Positions 1 to 12,251 of a stretch of 64,000 nucleotides of DNA are shown piece by piece. Both the position numbers and the translations under genes were made by a program. Source of the DNA: Galdieria partita. Its lineage: Eukaryota > Rhodophyta > Bangiophyceae > Galdieriales > Galdieriaceae. The notes under the pieces are model-generated. The model did no database searches, had not been told where the DNA came from, and saw nothing but the letters and a program-made list of their open reading frames with translations. The DNA lies in NCBI GenBank assembly GCA_025991245.1, contig BQMJ01000067.1, forward strand, positions 108,457 through 172,456, given 5' to 3'. How positions within the stretch are numbered: the stretch's first letter is position 1; each line of letters starts with the position of its first letter.

Positions 1-1
1 T

Positions 2-565
2 TACAAATATTGGTCACAAAGGAAATTATTCTTTCGAGTTTATCGTCGCTTCTATTTGGCAAGTTACTTATCCAATCGTCATATGTGGACAGATTCATAT
101 CTAATAAGTAAAATGGCTTTGGAAGAAATGCAACAAATATCCAAAAAAGACTTGAGAGACGACGATTGGATTCAACAACGTATCGACGCATTGGAAGAAA
201 ATACAACTCGACAGGCTTGTTTATCAAAAGCATATGCAATTCTGGACGAACATCAATTGACAGAGAAATGGAATAAGCTCAAGTTGGATTCGACCTCTTC
301 CGGTTCTTCTAAAACAGCTCTAGTCAATAGATTGGATGAGATTGTCCTTCCCCAATCCTTTGAAAGACTTGTAAAGATAGTTGACCTGCAACCAAGTTTC
401 ATTCAAGTTCCATGCAAACCATTTCTTTTCGATTTGGCATCGGAACAACTTACATTTCCAGATATGTCTTTGTTTGTCAATGAAGAAAACAAAGCCATTC
501 AGGATACCATTTCCAAAAAAGGATTACTGGGTAGAGCTGTAAGTTGGTTTTCTGGAAAAAAATAA
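2..565 (+). CDS. SRP68: Signal recognition particle subunit SRP68, C-terminal part
   Basis: The open frame runs in from the left window edge and ends at 565, so only about the last 187 residues are present. SRP68 is a scaffold protein of the cytosolic signal recognition particle that pairs with SRP72 on SRP RNA. The recognisable part is the C-terminus: a segment beginning PCKPFLFDLA, then a short linker, then a small hydrophobic GLLGRAVSWFSGKK end, which matches the conserved SRP68 tail (PCKP-FFDLA... followed by a Gly-rich end). Upstream lies the helical YW-RR-LFFR-RR-YLA region. The family identification is from remembered family features. The first ATG inside the window (near 83) is not the true start. 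Confidence 0.75.
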   Translation, partial: YKYWSQRKLFFRVYRRFYLASYLSNRHMWTDSYLISKMALEEMQQISKKDLRDDDWIQQRIDALEENTTRQACLSKAYAILDEHQLTEKWNKLKLDSTSSGSSKTALVNRLDEIVLPQSFERLVKIVDLQPSFIQVPCKPFLFDLASEQLTFPDMSLFVNEENKAIQDTISKKGLLGRAVSWFSGKK

Positions 566-603
566 TTGTATCGGAACATGACAACCAATGAGAATGGCCT
601 TTT

Positions 604-2034
604 TTAAGAAAGACCCAAATAAGGTGCTAATTGTATCCCAAGTTGTCTCGTAAAAGCATGAAAAGTTTCCTCTGTCACCTGACTGTGATATTTCGGATTC
701 GTTAAGGAATCAGTTCGCAGTGGAATAACGAAATTGTAATCACAAATCGTTTTCCATTCAATTAATAAAACTCCACTGGAATGACTTTCTGTGGTTGAAT
801 GTTCCAAATGTTGCTGAATGATTCGATAAATAGCCAACAATCTTTCAAAGCTAAAGGGAATATCTTGTAGTATTTGAGTTGAATGGTTGTTTTTCCGTCC
901 TCTTCTTTTCGAGAATGTCGTTCTTTTAGTAAATATTTTGGAGTCTCGTTTAGGAGAAATATGTGCAGCCATATAAGCAGCAATACATAACAACTTTGCA
1001 GTATTGCTCAAAGGCAAATAGTATTCATCTGCAAAACCAGTATCGGCTAAACTCTTTGGTTGTTGTACTTCATTTCGGTCGATGATTCGTTGATGGCAAT
1101 ACATACCATCCAATCTTTGTCTTAGATAAGGTAAAATATTGCTATACAATTTACTTGCGTCATGAATGGATGCAGAATGAACACCTTCAGCCGGTTGAAT
1201 ATATATTTGAAAAAGCTGTCGACATACTGTGAATAGTTGGTCAAGATAGGGAATGGCATGATAAAGAACATCTAATACAGTTCGAACAAAAGGCTTTTTG
1301 AGTTTTTCATATTTAGGATCCGTTTGTAACATATTCTCCAATATTATGGCACATTCATTCCATTGATAGTTGGGAAACCATATCAAATAGGGTGTAGTTA
1401 CATTATGAAATGACAAGAAATGACTCTTGAGTCTCTCCCATGGAAGATATGCTGTTAAAGTTACGTGAACCCAATGACAAGTCGAATATTTGTCTAGTTC
1501 CAATAACACGACAAGTGCCTTTGGACATATGGAGACCAAAGCATCTGCATGCAATAAGATTAGATGGGTGGGCTCCTTACAAGGTACTTCATTGAAGTGA
1601 CGTATGAAATCGGCAACTTTTTCAGTCCTTTTCCAACTTTGATAGCCATTTGCTCGACTAGGAATATGATTGCTCAGTCGGTTCAAAATACTCTCATATA
1701 ATGCCCTATTATTCTACTCCTTTGACAAAGTTTTCCTTGGTTCCATTCATTCTGCTTACCTTTCACTGGGACAAAGAAAGCAATCTATCTCCACTTTCCG
1801 TTTATTCAAGGCTTCTAAACAGAGAGATATCACTGACTTTTTACCAGTACTTGGCAAGCCATATAGATACAAAGGTGCGAGAGGTAAAGCTGCAGCTACA
1901 TTTCCGGGTAGATAATAGGAATTTTCTTCAATAGGAAAATATGACTAACCTTTATACAAAACAAATATATCTCTTATTTGAGTTGCTCTACAAGGAAATG
2001 TTTTTTGCAAGTCGTTCCAGTCTTGTTCAGACAT
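604..2034 (-). CDS. ORC5: Origin recognition complex subunit 5
   Basis: Three exons on the minus strand, 1950-2034, 1760-1895 and 604-1705, with two 54-nt GT-AG introns, give a 440-residue protein, the normal ORC5 length. Exon 1 starts with ATG and encodes FPCRATQIRDI, matching the ORC5 N-terminal FPGR..QI motif. Exon 2 carries the P-loop GLPSTGKKS, with Lys-Lys in place of the usual Lys-Thr. Exon 3 continues with ALYESILNRL and ends with the ORC5_C region (LSNTAKLLCIAAYMAAH followed by a basic KRRGRK patch). ORC5 is an AAA+-like subunit of the nuclear complex that marks replication origins. Reading exon 3 alone would give a truncated protein with no Walker A motif. The stop lies 38 bp from the convergent SRP68 stop. 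Confidence 0.85.
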
Positions 2035-2355
2035 GAAAAAATGGCGCCAAAATATCCCAAAGTTTCATTTTTGTTTCGAATTGAACTCTTTTGACAATCC
2101 TATGTTGAATGATCACACTTGAGTGTTGAAGTTGTTTTTAGAAACTTTCTAAAAGAGAACAATTATTTCATAGGAATCAAAAACTCAAATCATCCTAAAG
2201 AATAGCGTATCATTATTTACTCATTACAAGATAAAAGTCAAGTCATAGTCATCACTTCTATTCTCTATAAAGACGACAACTTTCCATAATCCTATAAAAA
2301 ACTCCCTACTACTATTGATCCAAAACTCTCCAACACAATTCGGTTCTGTTTCCTA

Positions 2356-5105
2356 TCAATTTCGATCAATAGCCATGTAACCTCTGGTCAGTCCTCTAGA
2401 AGTATTGATAAAATTTTCTAAAAGGAGCTGTATGCTAGAAAATATCCACTGAATTCCTATTAAGAAAGATATTCCAGCTGCTCTACATTCACTCATGAAT
2501 AAACCCAGTATCTCTTCCCACGAACTCACGTCTCGAAAGTCACCTTTTATGCAACCACCCAACAATATCATACAAAACTAACCATAAAAAACAAAGTACA
2601 AATGAATATGACACAAAAATAGATAGTTCAAACTTACCAAAAGCAACGGAACACTCAAAATCCAAAATACAACATATACAAAACGTCTTATCCAATATGC
2701 CACACAACTAGAACGACTAGGCAATAGATTAAGTCCCTTGGTTACATCACAAGTATCGCCTGGAATAAGTACATATCCTTTGCTTTCCAAGTAACCACAT
2801 TTGCTAGAAAAATCCCGCGTTCCATAAGAAGGGTGACATTCTGAGGAGCCTGGTTTTCGTTCATAGCCAATATCACACTGATAGTCATCCAACGTACAAG
2901 GACAAGAAATGGTGGCGAGTCTACTTGTGAAAGACTCTCGATTATTACAAAGCACTTCTGACCTTCTTCTCGTATAACAATTCTTTCTTCCTAAAGGACA
3001 CTTTCCTTCTAAAGCATCAGCTGGACAAAAACTACAATAGTCACTCTCATCCGAAGATTTATCTTGAAGAATATCCTTCTCATTCCATTCAGTAGGATCA
3101 TCAACGCAAGGTTTCATCTTCGACAAGGTAGCAGGATCAGATAAACTATCACACTGACGAATATTGAGGTTACCAAAGTCTAAGAACACCACCATTCCAT
3201 CATTCTCTCGTTTACCCAATATCAACATTCGTTCCTCAACAGCATCCGGCTCTGATAATATATTGGAAATCATCATTTCTTCATTTAATGAAATGAGTGA
3301 CCAAGAAATTCCTCCAGTCCAACTATAATATAAAGAGGAAGTCTTATCCAGTAAGGAATATACAATCAAGGAGCCTATACAAAATATAACTCACAACAAA
3401 AAAGGATACATTTCAGCTTACCATAATCACCATATTCAAAAATATATTCACCTGGAGGAGATATTTCCATCCAAGTCATTCCACCATTGGAACTTAACCA
3501 TAAAGAAGCAGTGTCACTTCTCAAAGTGGCATCAGGACCAGGCAAAAGGACTCCATGGGCTAAAATGTAACCGCTGGTTGAGTTTAAAGAATATGCTGAT
3601 TCAAAATGATGTTCTCTATATATGGATGAAGCACTTCCAAATATCACCAGTTCAGAATTGGGAGGTGCCAGGTAGTATTTGTTATTCTGTCTATCTCTTT
3701 TGTAAAAATAAAAATGAGGAACTGCAGATTCATTCATTATTAAACGATGCCAAGCACCGCCATTATCAAAAGATAATAAAGTTCTTGGACGATCTAAATG
3801 GAAAGCTTCAGGATCATATGCATTGGTCAACATCATTCCTGATGGATATATGAATCAATAGAAAAACCAAAATAGTTTAGTCAATCCTCACCTTGTACTC
3901 CTCTAATGAGACTAAAGTCCTCAAAAATTGCTCTCCTTAAACTCAAAGAAAATCGAGTTCCAGTGGAATCACTCAAATACAAATTATAGAATGGTTTGGA
4001 ATCTTCCATTCCGTGAAGTACTGCTAAAAGAGCATTTTGACCTCCAATCTTTTCCGTTGACATAATATGAAAACTTTGTTGTTGCAATACAAAAGGCATT
4101 TCTACAGTTTCAAAAGTAGAACCGCCATCTTTGCTTACTTTTAATAGAACAGATGAATGCTCATGTGGATCCACTTGGGCAGCATATAAAAGACTGAGTA
4201 CTCACATGTTATTGCTCATTACAAATAAAGCAACACAGTCAATAAACTTACTTTCCAACAAAAGCAAAGGAATAAATATGGGACATAACAAGTTGAGGCT
4301 TGCTCTGAAACCAATCTACAGAAGCAACAAGTTCAACATTGCCATGCCAAGAATACAAATCTTGAGGTTTATCTCGATCCTCTTTCGATACTATAGTCAT
4401 CATAGTTACTACCTGAGGTTGACTTCGATGAAGAAATGGAAGAAAGTAATTATGTCTATTTGCATAGAGACAATTCTTTACGACAAGACTTGGCATAAAC
4501 TCATAATCGTAAACAAAATCTTGAAGAAACGACCAAGAAAAACCAAAGTCATTGGAGCCATAAACTAGTCGCGTACAATACGGAATATCTTCACGCTGTG
4601 AGGGATCGAGATCCCCACAGTCACCAGCAAATACTGCAGTTAGCAAGTAGTCGGGGTAGTCGGGATGCTGTTTGACATTTTCCACTGAAATAGATCCCTT
4701 CAAGTCTTTTCCAACTGAAATAATATCATAAGAGAGTTTATCTCTTTCACTCAAAGCTTCTGTGGTCACGGCAAAAGAGCCCTTCTTATCTACTAGAAGT
4801 AACTTGTTGGGATTTTGCGAATGGCTGATCATATCAGTCGCGAAGAAGCCTTTCAAGTATTCTTCTTCATTCAGTTGTAAACTCCAAGGGCCCTTCCCCG
4901 ACTGCGAATTCCTAAAAACCTTTCCAGCTTCTGTTCTGAGAAATATAGTAAACGAACCGTCCGGTGAGTGCAAATACTTGACTTGCACAGGACTACCAGC
5001 GTTAGGCAATAACTGTGCACTATCGACTATATTTCGTTCGTCACTAAAGCAAACATTGGAGAAGAATAGAAGAAATATCAAGCACCAAGTAAACTCAACT
5101 CTCAT
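2356..5105 (-). CDS. VPS10/sortilin-type sorting receptor
   Basis: Five exons (4252-5105, 3892-4193, 3422-3838, 2638-3374, 2356-2577), separated by introns of 58, 53, 47 and 60 nt, join in frame into 843 residues, close to sortilin size. A signal peptide occupies about residues 1-22 (LIFLLFFSNVCFS). The bulk is a VPS10 beta-propeller with repeated Asp-box-like S-D-G-G or S-N-G-G motifs (KVSKDGGSTF, LSSNGGMTW, SFDNGGAW). A cysteine-rich 10CC module follows (CPCTLDDYQCDIGYERK). One membrane helix spans the exon 4/5 junction at about 750-778, followed by a ~65-residue cytoplasmic tail. Such receptors carry hydrolases between Golgi and vacuole or endosome. Without splicing the gene would look like five separate ORFs. 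Confidence 0.85.
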
Positions 5106-5306
5106 TTCTCACACAAGTAAATACATTTATCGATGCTTTCATGAAGAATAAGAATTCTATTCATATGTCATATCTAATATATAAACCTATTTATCTATAT
5201 GCCTATTACTATTTCCCTATAAAGTATTTATGATGGCAACTCTCTTTGGACACGTATTCTGTTTCCCTTTGGTGGAATTTCAGACTTGGCAAACCACTCA
5301 CTTGAG

Positions 5307-5608
5307 ATGCCAAGCAAAAGAATAGTTAAGCATTCTATTCAAAGAAAAGGTAGAAGTCTATCCAATTATAATATATTTATGAGAAATTGCGTATTAAAGG
5401 TAGATGAAATGTATCCATTCTATATAAGAATAGCAGTCTAAGCTAACAACAACTTGCACTTGTATTTTAGGTGAAAAAAGAGAATCCTTCTCTAAGTCAT
5501 CGTGAAGCATTTCAGAAAGCTGCAAAGGAATGGAACAAGTCTCCAGAAAATCCGAAAAATATTTCAGCTGCATATAACGTGAAGGAAACAGGAAATCATA
5601 AGACATAA
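5307..5608 (+). CDS. YABBY-like HMG-box mini-protein
   Basis: Two exons, 5307-5399 and 5471-5608, flank a 71-nt GT-AG intron and encode 76 residues. After a short basic leader the protein is almost entirely one HMG-like module: YNIFMRN, then KKENPSLSHREAFQKAAKEW. This is the signature of the YABBY-type HMG box (Y-N-F-M..., K..NP..SH.EAF..AA..W) known from plant YABBY factors and small fungal/algal proteins. The N-terminal C2C2 zinc finger of plant YABBY proteins is missing. A nuclear DNA-binding role is inferred from the fold. It shares a ~200-bp divergent promoter region with the VPS10 gene, with TATA-like ctataaag near 5220. Both exons are shorter than 150 nt, so ORF-based annotation misses it. 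Confidence 0.7.
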
Positions 5609-5770
5609 CATTCTCCATCAGCATTTAGTGCTATTTTCATATATTCCTTTAAACTGAGTTTACATTCAATGTCTTTGTCTTTTGTTTCTTAAGAACAGAA
5701 ATGCTTTACAAACTGTATCGTCTCAAAAGGACAATATAGTTAGAGTTCTTGTTATCACTCGGTTTCCAAG

Positions 5771-6865
5771 TTAATAATTCAAAACATCATTCAACCATGT
5801 CTTGCCATCTCCAGACTGTCCAGATGGAGGCTGCCAATCTCTATCAGGATCTGACATTTGAGCTGAAATAAGCTTTTCATCGTACACAGGCAAAGATGCT
5901 CTGGTAGGACCATATGAAATACGTGCACGCTTTTTCCAATTTTTCTCCTTTTCTTGGCTCTCAACTTTGTTCTCTTCTTTCCCACTATCTATGGATGATG
6001 AACGAATAGTTTCTGAAGAAATGCTTTCCACAGGATTCACTCCATCTGAATGACTTGAAGACATTATAGAATGCATAAATTGAGTTTGAAGAGTTTTATC
6101 ATTCTGCTTCATAAACCTTTCCAACTCATCTTCTTCCTCATTATCGAAGTTTTCATTGCCAATCTTTTTATGTTTGCTATGAAAAAGTGATTGTTGACAA
6201 TGAGAACCAACAGTAGGTTGGACTAGAGTCTCTCCAGAACGACTTGCAGTACGATCATAAAATTCATCATCACTACCATCACTATAATTAGCTCCAAGAA
6301 CATCTTCAAAACCGCCTAAAGCCTCCAAACGTTGTTTTTCTTCGTCTTTTGTTTCAAAGACTTGGTCATCAAATTCTTCTTCATAGACCCAGTTGGAACT
6401 CGACTCGTCATTGGTTGTTTGCAGATCTTTTTGTACGTAACTGCCTTCAAAAGATATCGATGAATCACGTTCAACTCGTAAAAGTTTCTCCTCCTCTTCC
6501 TCCACCTCTTTCGTTCCGTGAGCTAACACAAACTGCCTGCTTGATAGTCCAAAACGCAACAATTCTCCCACATGAAAAAGGTAATATTGTTTGGAGTCCA
6601 CTCTCGTTTTGTTTAAAAACGTACCATGAGTACTTTGTAAGTCGTATAGGTACACTTGTGCGCCATCTGACTGAATGACTGCGTGAAGGCGGGAGACACT
6701 AGGGTGGTCCAGTTGAATGTCACATTCTGGAGTTCTTCCTATCAAAAAATAAGGTTTTCCTATCAACTTGAGGGTATCTATTACAGTTCCTTCTTTGATA
6801 ACCTCCAATATCAAAGGCTCTGAGAGACAAGCTGACCAACTTGGCTCTTCATAATGCCTTTCCAT
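5771..6865 (-). CDS. Kanadaptin-like FHA-domain protein
   Basis: Single exon of 364 residues from the ATG at 6865; the frame is open further upstream but without a better start. Residues ~15-115 form a forkhead-associated domain: FLIGRTPECDIQLDHPSVSR contains the phosphothreonine-binding GR and S-R residues, then H-AVIQ, DLQSTHGTFLN and RFG.S.R. The middle is acidic and serine-rich. The C-terminus DWQPPSGQSGDGKTWLND resembles the conserved end of kanadaptin (SLC4A1AP). Kanadaptin is a nuclear/cytoplasmic FHA protein of unclear role, linked to RNA processing or trafficking. The domain call is firm; the orthology call is moderate. Confidence 0.65.
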   Translation of the reverse strand: MERHYEEPSWSACLSEPLILEVIKEGTVIDTLKLIGKPYFLIGRTPECDIQLDHPSVSRLHAVIQSDGAQVYLYDLQSTHGTFLNKTRVDSKQYYLFHVGELLRFGLSSRQFVLAHGTKEVEEEEEKLLRVERDSSISFEGSYVQKDLQTTNDESSSNWVYEEEFDDQVFETKDEEKQRLEALGGFEDVLGANYSDGSDDEFYDRTASRSGETLVQPTVGSHCQQSLFHSKHKKIGNENFDNEEEDELERFMKQNDKTLQTQFMHSIMSSSHSDGVNPVESISSETIRSSSIDSGKEENKVESQEKEKNWKKRARISYGPTRASLPVYDEKLISAQMSDPDRDWQPPSGQSGDGKTWLNDVLNY

Positions 6866-7066
6866 GATTTTGTCCAAGTTTTTGAAAGTGTTGTTTGACA
6901 CGCGTATAATAAATAAACAAACAGTTAACCTAAAAGATAACAAAGCACACAATTACCAACTGACTGGAGAAACAAGTGTATGTGTGCTTATGATAATTGA
7001 TTGTTCTAGCGTCAAGTTTGCTAGACTACCGCTAAATATTCAGAGAGTCAAAAGTGACAACTTTCA

Positions 7067-7596
7067 CTATTCTTTCTCTATTTTTACTAATTGAAAAACT
7101 TGACCACATAAAGGACACTTTACATTAGCTTCTTTCGTAACCTGTAACCACCATATAGGATGATCTTTAGGAGCACTATGCCCTGCATGAAAAGGTTGAA
7201 TCTTTCAACTTGTTCAAGCTAAATATGGAGCAATTTACCTGTACAACCCACAAACCTGAAATCATCCAAAGATGGAACCTTTCTAGGTCGTTCATGAGTG
7301 CCAAAATGATCTGAAGAAACACAATAATGCCGAAACCATTCGGGATTTTGTACCAACATGCCTTGTGTTTTGGTTTCTCTGCCTTCAGTAGGAAGCATTT
7401 CTTCTAGAGCTATAGCTCTTTCTAATTTCTTATTATCTTCATCCACAAAGGCTTCCTTTCCGTTTTGGTCTTCCTTCTTTCTATGATAATACTCTTTCTT
7501 GAAAGACAGGACTTTTACGCAAGTTTTCTTGGGTGCAGAACGGACACAAACCATTGTCCTCCAATAAAACACTCTGCCCCAAGTGGAAGAAAGCAT
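7067..7596 (-). CDS. COX5B: Cytochrome c oxidase subunit 5b, mitochondrial
   Basis: Exons 7239-7596 and 7067-7182 are joined across a 56-nt intron to give 157 residues. The first ~40 residues (MLSSTWGRVFYWRTMVCVRS) are basic and hydroxylated, like a mitochondrial presequence, which favours this start over the slightly longer open frame. The mature part carries VPSLDDFRFVGCTG, DHPIWWLQV and KCPLCGQVFQL, the zinc-binding fold of complex IV subunit Vb (yeast Cox4). The putative ligands are the Cys in VGCTG, a following His, and the CPLC pair, i.e. the yeast-like C-H-C-C arrangement. It is divergently arranged with the CYC8 gene, with 199 bp between starts. Confidence 0.85.
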
Positions 7597-7795
7597 GAGG
7601 CTGAAGACCACAATATCCTATAGTTTCATGCAAAGCAATAGGAATGTTCGGGATAGTGGAAAGACTTTTCTATGTCACAAGAGTGACCAATTGACAAGCT
7701 CGCATGAATCGTCGCAAGTTTAGATTTGTAAAAGAGAAATTGCACAAATAAGGATTGACCGTTGGATTGGTTGGTGTTCCTGAATATTACGAGTG

Positions 7796-9968
7796 ATGAA
7801 CTTTCAAAGAATATCCCCTAATATATCAGACACTGGAAACCTTTCACGCAATATACTTTCAACTGATTATAACAGTGTTTTTCAGCGTCGTCAAGCGGAC
7901 TCCAAAGTAGAAGACGCAAGGTCGTCTAAAAACCCTATAGCCAAAAGCTTGCTACAGCGTCTGACAGTGGGAAACGAAAGTGTATGGATTAGAATTGGAA
8001 CTTTACGAGAATCTATTGGAGATTCCACGGGTGCTATGGAAGCCTATAACAATGCGTTGCGTTTCGCTTCAAATAGCCCGTTACCTCTTTGCAAATTGGG
8101 TTCCGTACTGCTACGAAAAGGACAATTGGAACAAGTATGTTTGCCAATTGATAAAATTGAAATATCTAAACAATATGTTTGCAATATAGGCCTTGATATA
8201 CATTCAGCATGCGTTGGCTTTGTCAAATAGTAGTGGAGAAGCCTGGTCGTTGTTGGGATATTATTATTTGAAGACGGGAGCTTTCGAACAAGCTTATGAA
8301 GCCTTTCAAAGTGCTATAAGACTTCTAGGAGACCAATCTTCTGCTTTCCTTTGGTATGGAATCGGTCTTTTATATGAATTGAATGGTTCTACCGATTATG
8401 CTCTGGAAGCTTATCAAAACGCCTTAAAATTGAAACCTTATCCCGAACAAACAATCGATATTTATTTGCATATTGCTCATGTTTACGAAGAGCGTGATTC
8501 TTTGGATATGGCTTCCGATTATTTGAACAAGGCATTTCTACATATTTCTACTTTTAACTTTAATACTGCTTTTTTGGGAGAAGTATTCTTTCGAATGGGT
8601 TCTGTTCAAGAATTAAAACGGAATATTACCATGGCAAAAGAGTTTTACTTGAAAGCTCTCAAAGAGAATCCGAACCATGCAAAGTCATTGCAACAGCTGG
8701 GTTGGATTGAGCATGAAGAAGGTCACTCAGATGAAGGCTTTCAACTGTTAAAACGAGCTGTAGAAGCTGACCCAAATGATGGTCAGGGTTGGTATTTATT
8801 AGGTTTGTACAAATGTTTGTTTCTTGCTGAAAGCCTATATTCAGTTCAATTTCAGGAAGACTGCATATGGCAAAGAAGGAATATCGCTCTGCTTATGATA
8901 ACTACCAGCACGCTGTTTATTGCAATAGTCGAAACCCTAGATTTTGGTGTTCAATTGGAGTTTTGTATTATCAAATGGGTCAACATAGAGATGCAATGGA
9001 TGCTTACACGAGAGCAATTAGACTGAATCCAAACCTAAGTGAAGTATGGTATGATTTGGGAACTTTGTATGAAAGCTTTTCGCAGTATAAAGATGCATTG
9101 GATGCGTATAAGAAAGCTTTGGAGCTCTCTCCCAATAATGTCCAAATCAAAGCTCGAGTGCTGGAAATTGAGAAGAATATTAAAGATGACAATGTTGGTT
9201 TTTCATCAAAAGATCAGATGTGGAATGTTGATAATCGTTCCTCAAGCGTTGCAGAGATGGAAGCCAAGAAATCTGGAGAAGCTGTGACTTTGGAAATGCC
9301 AAAATTGTCAAATGTCAGAGGTGTTAGTGATGAGGAACATTTTGAAGCGGTGAATGGAGAAGACCGACGAACTGAGACTCGTTTTGAGAAATCGCAAGAT
9401 GAGAACGTCAAGAAAGCTATGGAGGAAAATGAACAAGCTTATCAGGTATATATATTCTGATTGATTGTTGATTGTTCTTAAAGTAATGTGGTCTTGATAG
9501 AATCAACAGACAGATGTAAATGAATCAAAGGATCATGAGAGTATACAGCTTTGTGAGGATTGGAAAAAGGATAATGAAAGTTCAGACAGTCAAAGTGCGA
9601 CGGCCTCTTCATCCTTTAATGAAGAAGAAGAATATAAAGTGGTAACGGGTGGAGAAAGTGTTCGTGCGAGGAATACGAGTACAGAGAATAGTGTACAAGA
9701 ATGGACAAAGAGGGAACAAATATTATCTAGTAAGAATCATTTTGAAAGTGAAAGAGACGATGATGAAAATGAAGAACATGTTGCGAAGAGATTGAAAACT
9801 CAGAGAGCACAGAATTCCAGTTCAGAGTCATTGGCAGAAGAAGGAGAGACATTGGATGAGACCAACTCAAATGAAGAAAAGTCGTCAACTATCATCGGTC
9901 AAGATACTTATGTGGACCCACAAGGAGAAGTGAATGATGACATTCCATCATCTGAAGGAAATTTGTGA
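7796..9968 (+). CDS. CYC8/SSN6-type TPR transcriptional corepressor
   Basis: Four exons (7796-8134, 8190-8802, 8856-9445, 9501-9968) with introns of 55, 53 and 55 nt give 669 residues. About ten tetratricopeptide repeats fill residues ~50-440. Diagnostic runs such as FLWYGIGLLYEL, LQQLGWIEHEEG, GWYLLG, NPRFWCSIGVLYYQMGQ and LSEVWYDLGTLYES closely follow the TPR order of yeast Cyc8 (Ssn6) rather than of O-GlcNAc transferase, and no transferase domain follows. The last exon is acidic and low complexity (EEE, SSS), as in Cyc8 tails. Cyc8 with Tup1 forms a general nuclear corepressor recruited by DNA-binding factors. No Tup1 gene is in the window. Confidence 0.75.
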
Positions 9969-10557
9969 GACTCGTTTGGATTGCAAACTATACCTTTGAT
10001 CAACTTTTGGAATTGAATATGGTTGTTTTGAAGAGCGTATCTTTCAACATGGAAAATAGTTACTGGAAGTCACCGAGTCTTAATAACTAAGATAGAATAA
10101 CTGTCCAAAATGGAGCCGAATCTTTTCCAATCGAGACACTAGTTAACCAAATTTCGGCATTTCGTTTCTTTGCTTGAAAATAGAGTAGCTCAGCTCATTT
10201 TCGTAATGTGCAAATGGAAATTTATAGATTGGAAAGATTATTTGATATACTTATGCTATGTGATTGACTTGAAGGATAATGAAAAAAAAGAATAGGAAAC
10301 GTTGGCTATAGGATATTCTAAGACATTCCCAACATTTCGCAATTCCCATAAGAAAACGGCATTGAGCATTCGTTGAATATAACGTTGTTGTAGTTGGAAC
10401 AATTGTCTATTGAGGAAAGTTGTTGTCTTTATAAAATTAGTAGAGTCGTTGGTTGAAAACGCTATAGTTATTGTGCCGTATATGCTATTCTTTCCGGTGT
10501 TTACTACATATTCCAGTATTTAGAAACTGGCAGTGGTTTGTGATATTCCGCAACGTT
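9969..10557. other. Intergenic region upstream of NOT2
   Basis: No gene-like frame is visible in this 589-bp stretch between two same-strand genes. A TATA-like gtctttataaaat lies near 10,424, about 130 bp before the NOT2 ATG, and is the only candidate core-promoter element seen. Confidence 0.4.
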
Positions 10558-12227
10558 ATGAGTGTACAGCGGAAACCAAGAGAGAACTATAGCGACAACG
10601 ATAAGCAGTTGAGTGATAAGAAAATGTTCGCAAATTCAGGAAAAGGTCCAACAATAGATTCCAACAAGTCAAGGAATTCTTTTTTTAGCCATACAAGTAG
10701 TCACGTATATGGACCAACGTCAGATTGGGAGAAGAGAGGTTGGGAAAACACCCAAAACCTCAATGGGACGAATTATAGGCAATCTTCCAGCTTACAAGGT
10801 AGTGTACTTTATGATGGCTATCTATTTGGAGTGATACTGATGAAAAGATAGATATTCCCGGGAGACTGGATTCTGGACACGCCTATGGTGGCCCTAGCGT
10901 GGATGTTTGGGGTAGAGCGCCTTCAGATGCAGGAGGAGAGGTTCAAAAGTTAGTAAGCTCGAGTTCTCCACGATTAGATATGTCCAATTGGGTTTTTGGC
11001 GGAAACAAAGTGGAAGAAGGATCCCCACCAGCGTTGGACCTCTCAGAGTTTCCGACCTTATCCAGTACAGTTTCTTCTTCAGTTCAGGAGGTTAACAACC
11101 GACCAACTTCCCATCCTTCTGTCTCACCTCAATTGTCAGGATATTATAGTGCAGCGGTAGGAGCTAATAGAACACAGTCAAAGGGAAACATTCCACCAAA
11201 CGGAAAACGTACCAATATCAACTCCTTTCCTTCTTTGAATACTTATGACGAGAGTATCGAAAAATGGTCAGATATGGAAGCAAAGTCAAAGATTGGATCG
11301 AACGATGGCGACTGGCAACGTAACTTGATTTCCTTTTCTGACCCAAAAGTAGGAATGCGCTATACAGAACATTCGACTTCATTTACTGGTTCCAATACAA
11401 CTCACAACTATGATTCCAAGACAAGTAATCCTAGTTCATCTAGTGATTTTGGTAATGTTCCTAATTGGATGTCCTCTAATTTTGGTTCAAAGTATTCGAA
11501 AGATTCCTTCAAATATTCGAGTAATAACTTGGAACCAGAATCTTATACGACAAACTTTGACGTAGCATCCACAACAGCCAATATAGAAACCAAAAGTGAT
11601 ATTTCACAGATATCTTCTCAATTAAGTGAAATTTCATTACCAAACAATGATACTATGGAGGTATATGGAATACGAGGACTCTTAAAGTTGATGTCTCCGA
11701 GTTGGAGAACGGAACAGCCAGACTATTTGCTACTTACACTTGGAATTGATTTGACAAGCTTAGGACTCAATTTGAATTCAACGGAGCCTTTGTATTTATC
11801 CTTTGAAACTCCGTTTCTTGATGTGGATAGAGGTCTCTATCATGAACCTGAATATATTCTTCCTGAATGTTACAAAATGGAACAAAAGCCTCCTCTTTTG
11901 AAATTGGGTCATTTTAGGAAGTTTCAGTTGCAAACACTTTTTTATATATTTTATTGTATGCCTCGAGATGCCTTACAGATTCTTGCAGCAGCCGAATTAT
12001 ATCAAAGAGAGTGGAGATATCACAAAGACTTGAAACTTTGGTTTACTAGAGCACCTGGCACAACGACTCCTGGATATGAGAGAAATGCCTTTATATACTT
12101 TGATATAACTACATGGGAAAGAAAACCTTTTCATGAAACAAACAGAAATTTCTTACAAGGTTTTCTTTCTCAAAATGTGATTACTGAAGCAGTGGAACAT
12201 TTAGTAAATTCCAATTCGTCGTCCTAA
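10558..12227 (+). CDS. CNOT2: CCR4-NOT complex subunit 2 (NOT2)
   Basis: Two exons, 10558-10798 and 10852-12227, around a 53-nt intron encode 538 residues. The first ~380 residues are Ser/Asn-rich and disordered, with a short LDLSEFPTLSS motif typical of NOT2 N-termini. The last ~150 residues are a NOT-box: YGIRGLLKLM, LLLTLGIDLTSLGLNLNS, YILPECY, LFYIFYCMPRDALQILAAAEL, WRYHKDLKLWFTR and FDITTWE. This domain binds NOT1/NOT3 in the cytoplasmic deadenylase complex that drives mRNA decay. The chosen ATG is the first in frame; the open frame upstream has no Met. The stop is only 24 bp before the next ATG. Confidence 0.88.
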
Positions 12228-12251
12228 AATTTTGGCTCTTGACCATAGAAA

